This document shows positions 11,958 to 21,843 of a stretch of 64,000 nucleotides of DNA, piece after piece. Numbering within the stretch: the first letter of the stretch is position 1; each line of letters opens with the position of its first letter. The position numbers and the translations under genes were made by a program. Under the pieces are notes generated by a model. It ran no database searches, had not been told where the DNA came from, and saw only the letters and a list, made by a program, of their open reading frames with translations. This DNA comes from Hyaloraphidium curvatum (lineage: Eukaryota > Monoblepharomycota > Hyaloraphidiomycetes > Hyaloraphidiales > Hyaloraphidiaceae), in assembly GCA_025558095.1 (NCBI GenBank), contig JAIVFI010000012.1, forward strand, positions 186,001 through 250,000, given 5' to 3'.

Positions 11958-12040
11958 TTGAGACAGGCAGACGTTATTTCCCACTCGCGCGACAGATGCC
12001 ACTCTAACAGTTCTATCCACAATCCAATTACCAAATCCCC

Positions 12041-13711
12041 CTAGAGATACCGCTTGGCGTCCTCTGGAGTGACACCGAGCTCCGCTCTCCAATCGAAGCC
12101 AGGATAGTGAATGGCACACGCCGCAGGGAAGCTCTGAGGCAAGTGTGAGTCCCTGGATACCCAAAGCAATGCCTCGAATACCCCAAACCTTCATCATCTT
12201 CACATAGAACCAGTACTCTCCGACGTTCCGCGCTACCCGATAGTTGAATCCAAGCTCGTCGTACCGCTGCGACGCCAGAACCGCGGTCAGAACGAGAACA
12301 TCGTTGCACAACAGAACAATCACCTTCTTGACCGTCGGGGCGTTCTGAACAATGTACGGCGGCAGCTCCTCGACAGGAAGAGCCGGAGGGATGCGCTGCA
12401 TCTCCAGCTTGGGAATCTGAGGCACACTATGAGTCGACTTCATGTAGACCCGCCGTCAGGAACCAACCATGAAGTAAGGCATGGAGTAGCGCCCGACACC
12501 ACTCGTGTTGAGGCGAACACGGTGCGTGGTGGCGACATAGCGGCCGCCGGTAATGAACTCCAGGTACGTGCCGGTGTTGACAATAATCGTTCCGGGAATC
12601 GGGACAACGTCGATCCACTCGCCCTCGAACTGATGCCAATGAGCCTCCGCGATGTTCCAAACATGACAGTACGCACGTTCATGACCTGCAAGCCGCCAAT
12701 CATGTCCTGGTTCAGGCACGTCAGCACCACGGGGTCATCCACATGGGCAGCGTCGCCTGCCAAACGCGAGTCAGCAGCAGCAATCGATCCGAGGGTGCTA
12801 TTTGCCGCACCAAGGTTCTCCTTGTACTCAGGATGGGCCTGAGGGGGTACCAGGTGAGGTAAGCGGGCGAAACACAGCTAGACAGACGCACCGAGAGGTC
12901 CACGGACGGGTAGTAGTTGATCTGGAAATGATGGTTGGGCCGGACTTCGTCCAGGAAGAACTCCCGCAGGTATTCTTTCGGCTTTCCCAATGTCTCGGAG
13001 ATGGCCGCCAAAAGCGTGGTCGCGGTCCCGTGAACTTCCTCCAAATACTTCTTCGCCGTGTCCTTGAACCCGTCGACGGTGGGCCACGTGATAGGACCAC
13101 AGGAATTGCCCCACACCGGCCCGTCCGAAGAGGCCCTGGGAAGGTCCCATCCAAGTCCAATCGTTTCGCGCATGTCAATCTTCCCATAGGTCGTCTCTGT
13201 GGGACAAGTGAGACCGCCGGCACCTGGGTCATAGTCCAAACTCACCGCGACCGAGCTCGCTCCAGCCCTTGAAGATGGGGGAGAGGTCCATCGAGAACTT
13301 GGCCTTCTCCTCGCGCGGAAGGTTGATGGCCTCGGCTGACTTTTCAAACATGGCCTTCTCGGTCTCGGGGCTGATCCCGTGGTTCTTCAGGTACATGAAA
13401 CCAACGTTCAGGACTGCGCGTCGAACATTTCAGGGTCCGTCGGGCAATACGGATCGAGAGAACTCACGGACGTCGGTGAGCTGCTTCAGGAACTGCTCGC
13501 GGACGGCGGGGTCCTCCGACTTGTACTGGGCGAGGTCGACGATGGGCAACGCCTTGAAGGCGGGGTCCGCCGAGAACAGCGCGGCCATCTCCGCCTCCGT
13601 CTTGAAGCCGATCATGTCCTTCGTCAGGCCGACCGTCTCCGTCGGCACGGCGCTCTGGCCCTTGGTCGAGTCCGCGAACGCGATAACGTCCCCATTGGCA
13701 ACGGCAACCAT
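12041..13711 (-). CDS. Isopenicillin-N-synthase-like 2OG-Fe(II) oxygenase
   Basis: Non-haem iron, 2-oxoglutarate-dependent oxygenase of the IPNS/DIOX type. ATG at 13711 opens MVAVANGDVIAF. Later exons give VGFMYLKNHGISPETEKAM and FSMDLSPIFKGWSELG (the DIOX N-domain), then IGLGWDLPR and HHFQINYYPSVD. The catalytic domain has the iron-binding HxD in AHVDDPVVLTCLNQDM, the distal histidine in VATTHRVRLNT and the 2OG-binding RxS in GRYSMPYF. After that point three further exons add an unusual C-terminal extension (IPKLEMQRIPPALPVEE, RYDELGFNYRVARNVGEYW, IHYPGFDWRAELGVT) ending at TAG 12041-12043. Introns are 45-60 nt GT-AG. The splice just upstream of HVDD (near 12760-12860) is the least certain. 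Substrate unknown; an IPNS-like fold does not imply penicillin synthesis. Confidence 0.8.
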
Positions 13712-13929
13712 TGTGGAGCTCTGCGCAACCTGAGCAGGATAGCTGCCGGCAGGAGACCGGGGGTGGGTGTGGCAAGGGCGCAGATAGCGCTCCTCCGCTC
13801 CTCCGCGCCGATCGATCACGGATCCCTGCGTCCGTGAGGCAGCACTCTGGTGAGATGCAACGTGCCACTACGACCTCTAGAGACAGACTTTTTGTACACA
13901 CAACACTTTTCCCCGCGATGGGCATCCAT

Positions 13930-16351
13930 CTACAACCGGGCAGTCGGCTGCGGCCCGAACCTCTTCTCAAGCGTGTCCAGAATGGTCGCGTCCTCGATCG
14001 TCCCGGGAACGGTGTACTTGCGTCCCGCAACGATGTCCCGGAGCGTCCGGCGGAGGACTGTGGTTGGGAGGAAAGGGTCAGAAGAGATCCACCGGTCGGC
14101 AAGAACCTGCAACGCACCCTTGCCCGACCGCGTCTTGGGCAGCTTCTCCACGACGTGCACCTTCTGGAAGCACGCAAAAGGCCCGATCGAGTTGCGGATC
14201 GTCCGGATCAGCTCCTCCTCGATCCGCTTGGGCGTCACGTCCGATCCAGACTTGAGGACCACGAACGCGAGCGGCACCTCGCCCTTCATGCCGTCCGACG
14301 CGCCGATCACGGCGCACTCGGCCACCGTCGGATGCTCCGACACTACCTCCTCCATCTGTCCGGTGCTGAGGCGGTGGCCAGCGACGTTGATGACGTCGTC
14401 GGTGCGACCTGCAAACCCGTCAGCGCCGAGCCTGCGCGTCAGATTCTCGAAGCCACTCACCCAGGACGTGGATGTAGTTGTGCTCGTCAATCATACCGGC
14501 ATCGGTGGTGTCGTAGTAGCCGGGGAACCTCTGCAGGTACGACTTGTTGAAGCCAGCGTCGTTCTGGTGCGAGGCAAGGTCAGCCTCCGTCCGATGACCC
14601 ATTCCCAGTAGCGACCAACCTCCCACAGCGTCCTGAACGCGCACGGCGGCAGCGGCAGCTCGATCACAATGCTGCCCACTTCCCCGGGCTCAGCGTCCAC
14701 GAACTCTCCCTCGCACACCTCGCCGGCCTCGTCGAGCTTGGGCTTGATCACCTTGACGTTCCACCCAGGCATCGGCAGCCCCGCGGATCCGACCTGGATC
14801 GGCAGGTTCTGGTATGTCCCGTCCGGGGAGCGGTCCTGCGGGTTGGGCAGGCCGGTGCAGATGCCGGCGATGGGCCAGCCGGTCTCGGTCTGCCACCAGT
14901 TGTCGATCACGGGCACGCCGAGGACGCGGGAGTAGTGCGTGGCCGAGTCGGTGTCGCAGCGCTCGCCGGCGAGGAAGAGGGCCTTGAGCGAGGTGATATC
15001 GTGCATGCGGACGTAGTGGTCCGTTGGGTCGGCGGCCTTGAGCGAGCGGAGAGCCGTGGGGGCGGTGCTGGGCGGATATGATGCCCGGTCAGCGAAAATC
15101 CGGAAGGCGGAGAGATTTAGCAACACCCACAACATGGTCTTGACCTGGTGCTCCTCGACAATCCGCCAGAAGGCGCCCGGGTCGGGCGTGATCGGCTTCC
15201 CCTCGTAGACGATTGTCGTCGCGCCCGCCAGGGTCGGCGCGTAGATGCCGATCGAGTGGCCGACGGCCCAGCCGATGTCGGCGGCCGAGAACATGACGTC
15301 GCCGGGGCCGACGTTGAGGAAGTGGCGGCCGGTGAAGTACAGCGCGACCGCGTGGCCGCCGTTGCTGCGGACGACACCCTTGGGCTGGACGGGTGTTTGA
15401 TCCAGTCAGAAAAGCAACGAGCAGACGGATCAGTGAGATCCCCACCTGCCCGGTGGTGCCCGAGGTGTAAAGAATGTAGAGCGGATCCTCGGCGTCGACG
15501 GGAACGTAGGGGACGGTCTTACCGGCGGCCTTGATCTTCTTGATCTCGACCTGCCACTCCGACTCCCCCCTCGCGGGGTCCACCGGCGCCGGAACCTGCG
15601 GCCGCTGGAACACGATCACTTTGCGGGGCTTGTGCTTGCTGCCTTGGATCGCCTCGTCGACGAGCGGCTTGTACGGGATCACGCGGTTGGGCTCGATGCC
15701 GCACGACGCGTGGACCAGCAGCACGGGCTTGCTGTCGTCGATCCGCTTCGCCAGCTCCGCGGGGGAAAAGCCGCCAAAGACGACCGAGTGCACCGCGCCC
15801 AGCTTGGCGCAGGCGAGCATGCAGAGGAAGCCCTCGACCAGCATGGGGAAGTAGATGATCACGCGGTCGCCCTTCTTGACGCCGTGCTCCTGGAACATGG
15901 CGGCGACGGCGTCGACCTCCTTCTCGAGCTGGGCGTAGGTCAGACGCTTGCGCGTGTTGGTGTAGGCGCTGTCGTAGATGATGGCCACATTGTCGCCGCG
16001 GCCGGCCTTGACGTGGCGGCCGACGCAGTTCCAGGCGGTGTTGAGCTATTCAGAACGCCGAGGTGGCACCAAAGATCAATTCAATGAATAGGATATAAAA
16101 CAACGGAGCAGAGGGGGGAGGAGAGGGAGGAAGTCAGCGACCCGCGACGGCGCCGGAGAAAGACGGCTGCCCACCTTCCCGCCGTCGAACCACTTCCAGC
16201 GGCCGTCGGGCGACTCGCTGCCCGGCGTCAGGATCCTCTTGGGCGGCACGAACCAGTCGATGTTCTTGGCCTGCTCGCCCCAGAACTCCTCGGGGCTCTG
16301 GAGGGAAGCGGAGTGGAGCCCAACCTGGGCGAATCCGGCGACGGGCGACAT
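13930..16351 (-). CDS. Propionyl/acetyl-CoA synthetase (PrpE/ACSS3-like), copy 1
   Basis: AMP-forming short-chain acyl-CoA synthetase. Exon 1 starts at 16351 with MSPVAGFAQVG and SPEEFWGEQAKNIDWF (the ACAS N-terminal segment). The core has VVFGGFSPAELAKRIDD, the P-loop ILYTSGTTGQPKGVV (split by an intron), DIGWAVGHS, NWWQTETGWP, YYDTTDAG, GRTDDVINVAGHRLS and the catalytic lysine segment LPKTRSGK. DIGWAVGHSIGIYAPTLAG and IVYEGKPI are closest to propionyl-CoA synthetases (PrpE, ACSS3) rather than classical Acs. Six introns of about 50-130 nt, all GT-AG; the last splits GK|VLRRTLRD. The stop is at 13930-13932. An inverted, nearly identical copy lies at 24265-26619. This copy retains NKSYLQRFPGYY intact and looks functional. 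It could supply propionyl-CoA or acetyl-CoA in the cytosol or mitochondrion; no targeting peptide is evident. Confidence 0.9.
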
Positions 16352-16541
16352 GGCGGAGGGAAGCTTGTCCCTTTTCGCGGGGTTCTTGCGGTTCTTGCGG
16401 CGGCTTGGCCGGTGCTCACGCGGACTTGCGCGGTGAGTGATGTGGGGTGGTCGTGACGCAACGCGCCGATCACAAAGGGAGCGGTGGGCCGGACATGCAC
16501 TTGCCACATGCAGACGAAGGACGGCGATCCGAGCGATCGGC

Positions 16542-17888
16542 TCAGGCGTACACGGCCCGGATGTGCTCCCCGACGCCCTCACACACCGTCAAGTTCCGCA
16601 CCCGGCCGCTCCACGGGCCGTTCCCGCACGCCACCTCCGCCATCGCCTCCCACATCGCCTTTTCCGGATCCGCGCCCCACCCCGTTGCGTTTCCATACAC
16701 TGCCGGGAACGAATCGCCCCATATCCTCCCCATCCTCCCGTTCGCGCGCAGCGCGGCGTGCCGCGACGCCAGAACGCCCGCGGGATCGGGCTTGGCGCCG
16801 TTGGCGTGGAGGAACAGCGGCCTGGCGATCCGGCCGGGGGCGTGCTGCAGCATCGCCACGGGGGTCAAGTATTCGCCCTGCATGTAGCCGATCAGCTTCG
16901 CTTGGTGCGCCGCGACGTAATGCGGGAGGCCGAGGGCGCGCGCGGCAGCCGGGAAGGTCTCCTTGTCGCCCTCGCCGTGGCCGCCCATCGACAGGAGGCG
17001 GTAGTAGTGCGTAGGCCCGTGGAGGTTGTAGTACGCGGCCAGGATGAGGGTTTTGGCGTGGCGGGGCTTGGACACGGCGAGCTGGCCGGATTCGTGGGTG
17101 CCGCCGCGGTCCGCGGGGGGCTGGGTGCCCTGGATGCGGTACAGGAATCCGGAGACGGAGGAGATCCAGATGTCGGGCCACAGTAGGAGCCCGGTGGAGA
17201 CGAATTCCGGCGTATCGAAGAGGAAGTCGGGCGCGTTGAGCGCCAGGTTGTCGGCGTCGAGGAAGAGCACCTCCTCGAAGGAAGACAGCAGGATCGCGAA
17301 CGCCTTGTGCTGGTACTTCGACAGCACCGGCCGCAGATCCTGTGGAAGGAAGCCGAGCATGCCATCGGTGGACCTGCATTCCGCGCCGAACCCCGCGAGC
17401 TCCTCGCAGAAGCTATCGTCCGGCTGTCCGCGCTCGAGGAACACCTCCACGGGCAGCCGCGAACCCGTCTTTCGGAGCAGCCGCAGCGCGACGAGCAGCC
17501 CGGCAAAGTGCTTTTCCGCCGCCGTGGTCGCGATGCCCCTCGTCCCGGGCGTCCGCGGCGGCTCCAGCCCCTCGACGGCACTCAGGAACCCCGCATGCGC
17601 GGCGGCCATCTTTTCAACGTCGGTATCGGTCATGTTGATCAGCTCCGCGCCCGCGGCCTGGTCTTCGAGGTCGAGCTCGACGAACTTGCGGATTCGCGGG
17701 GGGTTCGGCACCGGCGGAGAATGGTCCCGCAGCGCCGCGGCGAGAGAGAGCCAGAAGGCGCGATAATCGGCATCGTCCGGTGAGGGGGCGCGTCTTCCGG
17801 CCCAGAAAGAGGGGGAGGAAAAACGGAACGCGAGGAGCGCGGCGACCGACGCGCCTAGGGCAAGCAGCCATGCGCGGGGCCGCCGCAT
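16542..17888 (-). CDS. MNN1-like alpha-mannosyltransferase (GT71)
   Basis: Single-exon, 448-residue type II membrane glycosyltransferase. An N-terminal membrane anchor (RAWLLALGASVAALLAF, residues about 5-22) is followed by a luminal domain. ATTAAEKHFAGLLVALRLL, LPVEVFLERGQPDDSF and the core YQHKAFAILLSSFEEVLFLD are typical of the fungal alpha-1,3-mannosyltransferase (MNN1/GT71) family; the DADN in LFLDADNLALNAP is the metal/nucleotide-sugar DxD motif. WPDIWISS and HANGAKPDP follow. Expected role is Golgi mannosylation of secreted or wall proteins. It lies between the two inverted synthetase copies, same strand as the glutaminase upstream. No disruption seen. Confidence 0.85.
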   Translation of the reverse strand: MRRPRAWLLALGASVAALLAFRFSSPSFWAGRRAPSPDDADYRAFWLSLAAALRDHSPPVPNPPRIRKFVELDLEDQAAGAELINMTDTDVEKMAAAHAGFLSAVEGLEPPRTPGTRGIATTAAEKHFAGLLVALRLLRKTGSRLPVEVFLERGQPDDSFCEELAGFGAECRSTDGMLGFLPQDLRPVLSKYQHKAFAILLSSFEEVLFLDADNLALNAPDFLFDTPEFVSTGLLLWPDIWISSVSGFLYRIQGTQPPADRGGTHESGQLAVSKPRHAKTLILAAYYNLHGPTHYYRLLSMGGHGEGDKETFPAAARALGLPHYVAAHQAKLIGYMQGEYLTPVAMLQHAPGRIARPLFLHANGAKPDPAGVLASRHAALRANGRMGRIWGDSFPAVYGNATGWGADPEKAMWEAMAEVACGNGPWSGRVRNLTVCEGVGEHIRAVYA

Positions 17889-18141
17889 CGTCCGCTCCGG
17901 GCCGCCGGCAAAGCAGCGCGTCCTGCATAGTCTTAATCACGTCATATCTTTGCCATTCCCGCGATTTCGCGTGGTGGATAGGGATTCGCGCGGACGTGGT
18001 TGCGGTGCATGCCGCCGCACTGCACCGCTGGCGTCGCGATCGGATTGGTCACGTCGGACGTCTCGGCATTAAACGAGTCTGGACGATACTAAAAGCAGGT
18101 GGTAAAGAACACGCCCAAGACGTGGGGAGTCGCTCGACCCA

Positions 18142-19248
18142 CTAGTCTACTGACGGGACCGCCGGCCGCGAGGCGAACACGTCTAGCCCCAGCTTCCCCG
18201 CGAGGAACCTCGCCACCAAACCCCCCCTCACACTGTTCCCCTGGTCATCCAGGGGCGGCGAGAAGCACCCCATCCCCCCCTTTCCCGGCGCCACGCACAC
18301 GATCCCCCCCGACACCCCGCTCTTCCCCGGCAGCCCCACGTCGTACAGCCAGTCCCCCGACGCCTCGTACAGCCCCGCGGTGGCCATCACCGCCAGCGTC
18401 CTCCTGCACGCGTCCGCGGAGACGGCCCGCCGCCCCGTGCGCGGGCACACCCCGCCGTCGGCGAGGGTCGCGGCCATCGCCGCCAGGTCCTCGGCCGTCG
18501 CGAGCAGGCAGCACTGACGCGTGTACAGGTCCGTGGCCTCGGCGGGGTCGCATCCCAGGCGGCCGTAGGATTCGAGGAGCAGCGCCATGCCGCGGTTGCG
18601 CTGGTTGCTCGCCGAGGCCGAGGCGTACACTTCCTCGTCGACCTCGAGGGTGCGCCCGGCGAAGCGGGACAGGCCGTCGCGGATGAAGGCCCAGCGGGCG
18701 GCGGCGTCGGCGCCGGGGACGAACGAGGTGGCGGCGATCGCGCCCGAGTTGACCATGGGGTTGGTGCGGCGGTCCGCGGCCAGCTCGACGGCCAGGACCG
18801 AGTTGAAGGGCAGCCCGGTGGCGTTGACGCCCAGCAGGTCGCGCGTTCTGGCGGCGCCCAAGGCGTCGCACAGGAGGGCAAAGACGAAGACCTTGCTGAT
18901 GCTCATGATGGTGAAGGGCACCTGCGCGTCCCCCGCAGAGTGCACCGCGCCGTCGACCCCCGCGACGCAGATGCCGAACAGCGACGGCGATGCATCGGCC
19001 AGCGCGGGGTAGTACGACGCGTTGGCGCCCTCGGTGACGCCCGCGAAGCGGCGATGCGCCTCGGCGACGAGCTCGGCCACGCGCGGCGGGGGCGGCAGCG
19101 AGCCCGTCGACACCGCATCGGCGTCGTCCGGGGACACGTTCGGCGCATCGTCCGGCTCCCGGCGATCCATCGGAGGTCGCTTGCACGCGAAGCTTGCAGA
19201 CGCGTTGTTTGTTGTTTCCGGTATGCGGCTCGCTAACCTTCCGATCAC
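18142..19248 (-). CDS. Glutaminase (GlsA family)
   Basis: Hydrolyses glutamine to glutamate and ammonia; serine-dependent, beta-lactamase-like fold. The family landmarks are in order: GANASYYPALADA, the catalytic SISK in FTIMSISKVFVFALLCDAL, FNSVLAVEL, NPMVNSGAIAATS, NQRNRGMALLLESYGRL, and GLPGKSGVSGGIVCVAPGKG with the late catalytic loop, then GNSVRG. 368 residues from the first ATG. The ATG at 19170 (MDRREPDD) gives a length closer to bacterial glutaminases, so the first 26 residues are optional. The catalytic core resembles bacterial GlsA, and fungal forms of this family are often regarded as bacterial acquisitions (inference). It is divergent from the Zn2Cys6 regulator, with only about 106 bp between the two starts. 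Confidence 0.9.
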   Translation of the reverse strand: MIGRLASRIPETTNNASASFACKRPPMDRREPDDAPNVSPDDADAVSTGSLPPPPRVAELVAEAHRRFAGVTEGANASYYPALADASPSLFGICVAGVDGAVHSAGDAQVPFTIMSISKVFVFALLCDALGAARTRDLLGVNATGLPFNSVLAVELAADRRTNPMVNSGAIAATSFVPGADAAARWAFIRDGLSRFAGRTLEVDEEVYASASASNQRNRGMALLLESYGRLGCDPAEATDLYTRQCCLLATAEDLAAMAATLADGGVCPRTGRRAVSADACRRTLAVMATAGLYEASGDWLYDVGLPGKSGVSGGIVCVAPGKGGMGCFSPPLDDQGNSVRGGLVARFLAGKLGLDVFASRPAVPSVD

Positions 19249-19354
19249 GGAAGATCTCTCGGGAGAGACCCCCTTAGAGCGGACAAACCCGAAAATCGCC
19301 AGCGTCGAATCGCCTCAGATCGACGCGTGAGCACTGCGAGACCTTTCAACCACG
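19249..19354. promoter_or_regulatory. Shared divergent promoter, glutaminase / Zn2Cys6 regulator
   Basis: A 106-bp gap separates the outermost start codons of the two divergent genes (184 bp if the internal glutaminase ATG is used). Fungal Zn2Cys6 regulators often lie divergent to a target. No CGG-N-CCG inverted triplet stands out as a certain operator, although CGG/CCG triplets are common here because of the base composition. Confidence 0.4.
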
Positions 19355-21786
19355 ATGCCGAACTCTGCGGCCGCCGCGGAGGCGCCGCCGCGGGAGAAGG
19401 GCCGCGTCACGCGGGTCACGGTCGCCTGGTGGGTGTGCCCTGAACCCCACCTCCTTAACGATGTTGTTGACGATGTCCGTCCAGCAACTTCTGCATACGG
19501 CGGAAACTGAGGTGTTCGGGCGACCCGGCCGGCTGCGACCAGTGCGCCAAGCGCGGGCAGCTGGAGAGCTGCGCGTACACGCGGGAGGTGCGCAAGCGGG
19601 GCCCGCCGAAGGGCCGGAAGCGCGACGAGCCGCCCGTCGTCGTCGTGGCGTCGGCGGACAGCGAGCGGCTGCGGCGGCTGGAGCGCCACATCGGCGGGCG
19701 GACGGCGGCGGGCGCGGGCGGCGGCACCGAGTGGCTGCTCGCCGAGCTGCTGGGCATGGCGCCGCAGGGCAGGCAGCCCTCGAGGTCGCGCAGCTCGCAT
19801 TCCGGATCGGGGTCGGGTTCGGGCTCGCTGGGCGGCTCCCCGCTGGACGAGCAGCTCGGGTGGCAGGACGCCTTTGGCACCGAGGACCGGGCCGCCGACC
19901 TGGACCTCGGGCTCGGGCTCGAATCAGCCGGCCTCGACTCGATGCTGGGGCAGTTTGCGGGCGGCCTGGACGACGAGTTCGGCGACCTCGGCGCCGGCAT
20001 GGACGGGGTGCTGGACGCCGCCGGCCTGCTGGGGAACCCGCTGCCCGGCGACGACCTGCCCGTCGATGCGTTCACCACCTTTGGCCCCGCCCCCGCGGCC
20101 TCCCCGGCGACTGTCGTGGACCTGGACGCGCTCCTGAGGACCTTTGGCGGGCCGCAGGCGCCGAACCCGGCGTGGGCGGCCAGGCCGCATCGGACGGCCT
20201 CCGTCGCGACAACGTCTTCCTCGCGCCTGATGCAGGTCGACGACGAGGGCAACCCGATGCCCGACGACAGCGACTCGGGCACCGCCAATGCGGGCTCGCT
20301 CGTCTCGCCCGGCACGGGCTCCCCGCGCTTCGTCTTCACCAACCCCTTCCACCTCCCCTCCCCCCCGCCCATGACGCTCCCTGATCCCGGCGTCCCCGAC
20401 GACCTCTCCTCCCTTCTGCTCCGCCTCACCATCTCGAGCGAGCCCACCGCCATCCTGCCCATCGTGCACCGCCCCAGCTTCGTCCCCGGCACCAAGCCGC
20501 CCTGGCTGCTCTGGGCCATGATGGCCGCCGCATGCCGCTTCTTCCCCGAACTGGACTCGATCCCCGGCGCCGCCGGCGGCCCGGGCAAGGGCTGGGGCGA
20601 GCGCATCTACCTCGCCGCCTCGACCGCCCTGGCCTCGTCGCTGCCCGGCTCCGCGCCCTCGCTCGAGTCCGTGCAGGCGCTCATGTTCCTCGTCATGGCC
20701 TGCGTCACGCACCCCTCCCCCGCGCGCATCATGGAAGCATGGCGGTGGCTCTCCCTGGCCGTCGGCATGGCCCGCGAGCTCGGCCTGTCGCGCGAACCGC
20801 CGGCGAGCATGCCCTGGGTGGAGCGCGAGAGCCGCCGGCGCGCGTGGTTCTTCCTCTGGGGCTTCGACAAGCTCCTTGCCTGCAACTCGGGGATGCCGCC
20901 TATGATCCCCAAGGGCGAAGGCGCAGCGCTGCGCATGTTCTCCCCCGCCGCGGCGTGGGAATCCCCCGAACCCCCCGCCGACGAGGCGGACCTGAACCCG
21001 CACGTCACGATCGACTTCATCGACCCCCCGCCGTCGCTGGAGGACCTCGCGCACCACGGCGCCCGGCTGCAGTACCTGGACACGCTCATGTACGCCTGCG
21101 CGTCCTTCTCGCACCGCATGGCGGCAAAGCGCAGGCCGGAGTACGGGCCCGGGTCCGCGGCGGCGGCGCGCAAGAGGGCCAAGGTCGAGGCGGCGATGCA
21201 GCTCTGGGCCGAGGCGGAAAGGAGGTACAACATCGACCCCGCCGCGACGGACGCGGCCGAGGCCGAGGGGAGGGTGGTCTGGGAGGTTGGCGAGCACAGG
21301 TGGCTGGGGTGGTACCTCGGCAGCGTCTTCCTGCATTCCCCGCGGTCGGCGGTGGAGCTGCTCGCCAAGGACCCCACCGATGCGGGAGCGCTGGAGCAGG
21401 TGGCGGCCTGGGCGGCGGACGGGGAGGCGGTGGCGGCGTGCGCGGCGTCGTGCAGGGCCGCGGCGGGGTGGCTGGACCAGCTTGTGCGGCTGGACGCCGA
21501 GGGGGTCGAGGCGGGGCGGTACGACCGGAGGCTCAAGTTCGTGGGGTACGTGGGGGGCCAGGTGGCCTACATGGGCACGGTGTGGTGCCTGCTGCGCGGG
21601 GCGGCGCCGCCCGATGCGGCGAGGGACGGCGGGGGGATCATGGGCGGGCCCAGGGTGCCGGATGCGGAGATACCGGGCACGCTGGTGCGCGCGCTACGGG
21701 GGATGGCCAAGGTGTGGAAGGTGTGCGACGACTACGCGGACGGGCTCGAGTCGGTGATCAAGGTCATCGACGCGATGGGGATGTAG
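19355..21786 (+). CDS. Zn2Cys6 fungal transcription factor
   Basis: Gal4-type regulator of 791 residues. Exon 1 (19355-19428) and exon 2 (19485-21786) are separated by a 56-nt GT-AG intron that falls inside the codon of the first zinc cysteine: TG|C. The spliced product reads ACNFCIRRKLRCSGDP then AGCDQCAKRGQLESCAY, i.e. C-x2-C-x6-C-x6-C-x2-C-x8-C, followed by a basic stretch (RKRGPPKGRKRDE). The middle region (residues about 290-500) matches the fungal-specific regulatory domain: ILPIVHRPSFVPG, WRWLSLAVGMARELGLS, and ESRRRAWFFLWGFDKLLA. An acidic, low-complexity linker lies between. Nuclear. The close divergent position suggests a role in glutaminase or local metabolic control (inference). 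Confidence 0.9.
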
Positions 21787-21843
21787 GGTTATCTTGCTTT
21801 TCTGCTGCTTTTGCTTCCGATACAGCTACAATGCAGACCGCTT

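Noticed and set aside
19924-21336. A 470-codon minus-strand ORF
   Set aside because: It is the complement of the Zn2Cys6 factor's GC-rich coding exon, with Arg/Gly/Ala/Pro composition typical of shadow frames.
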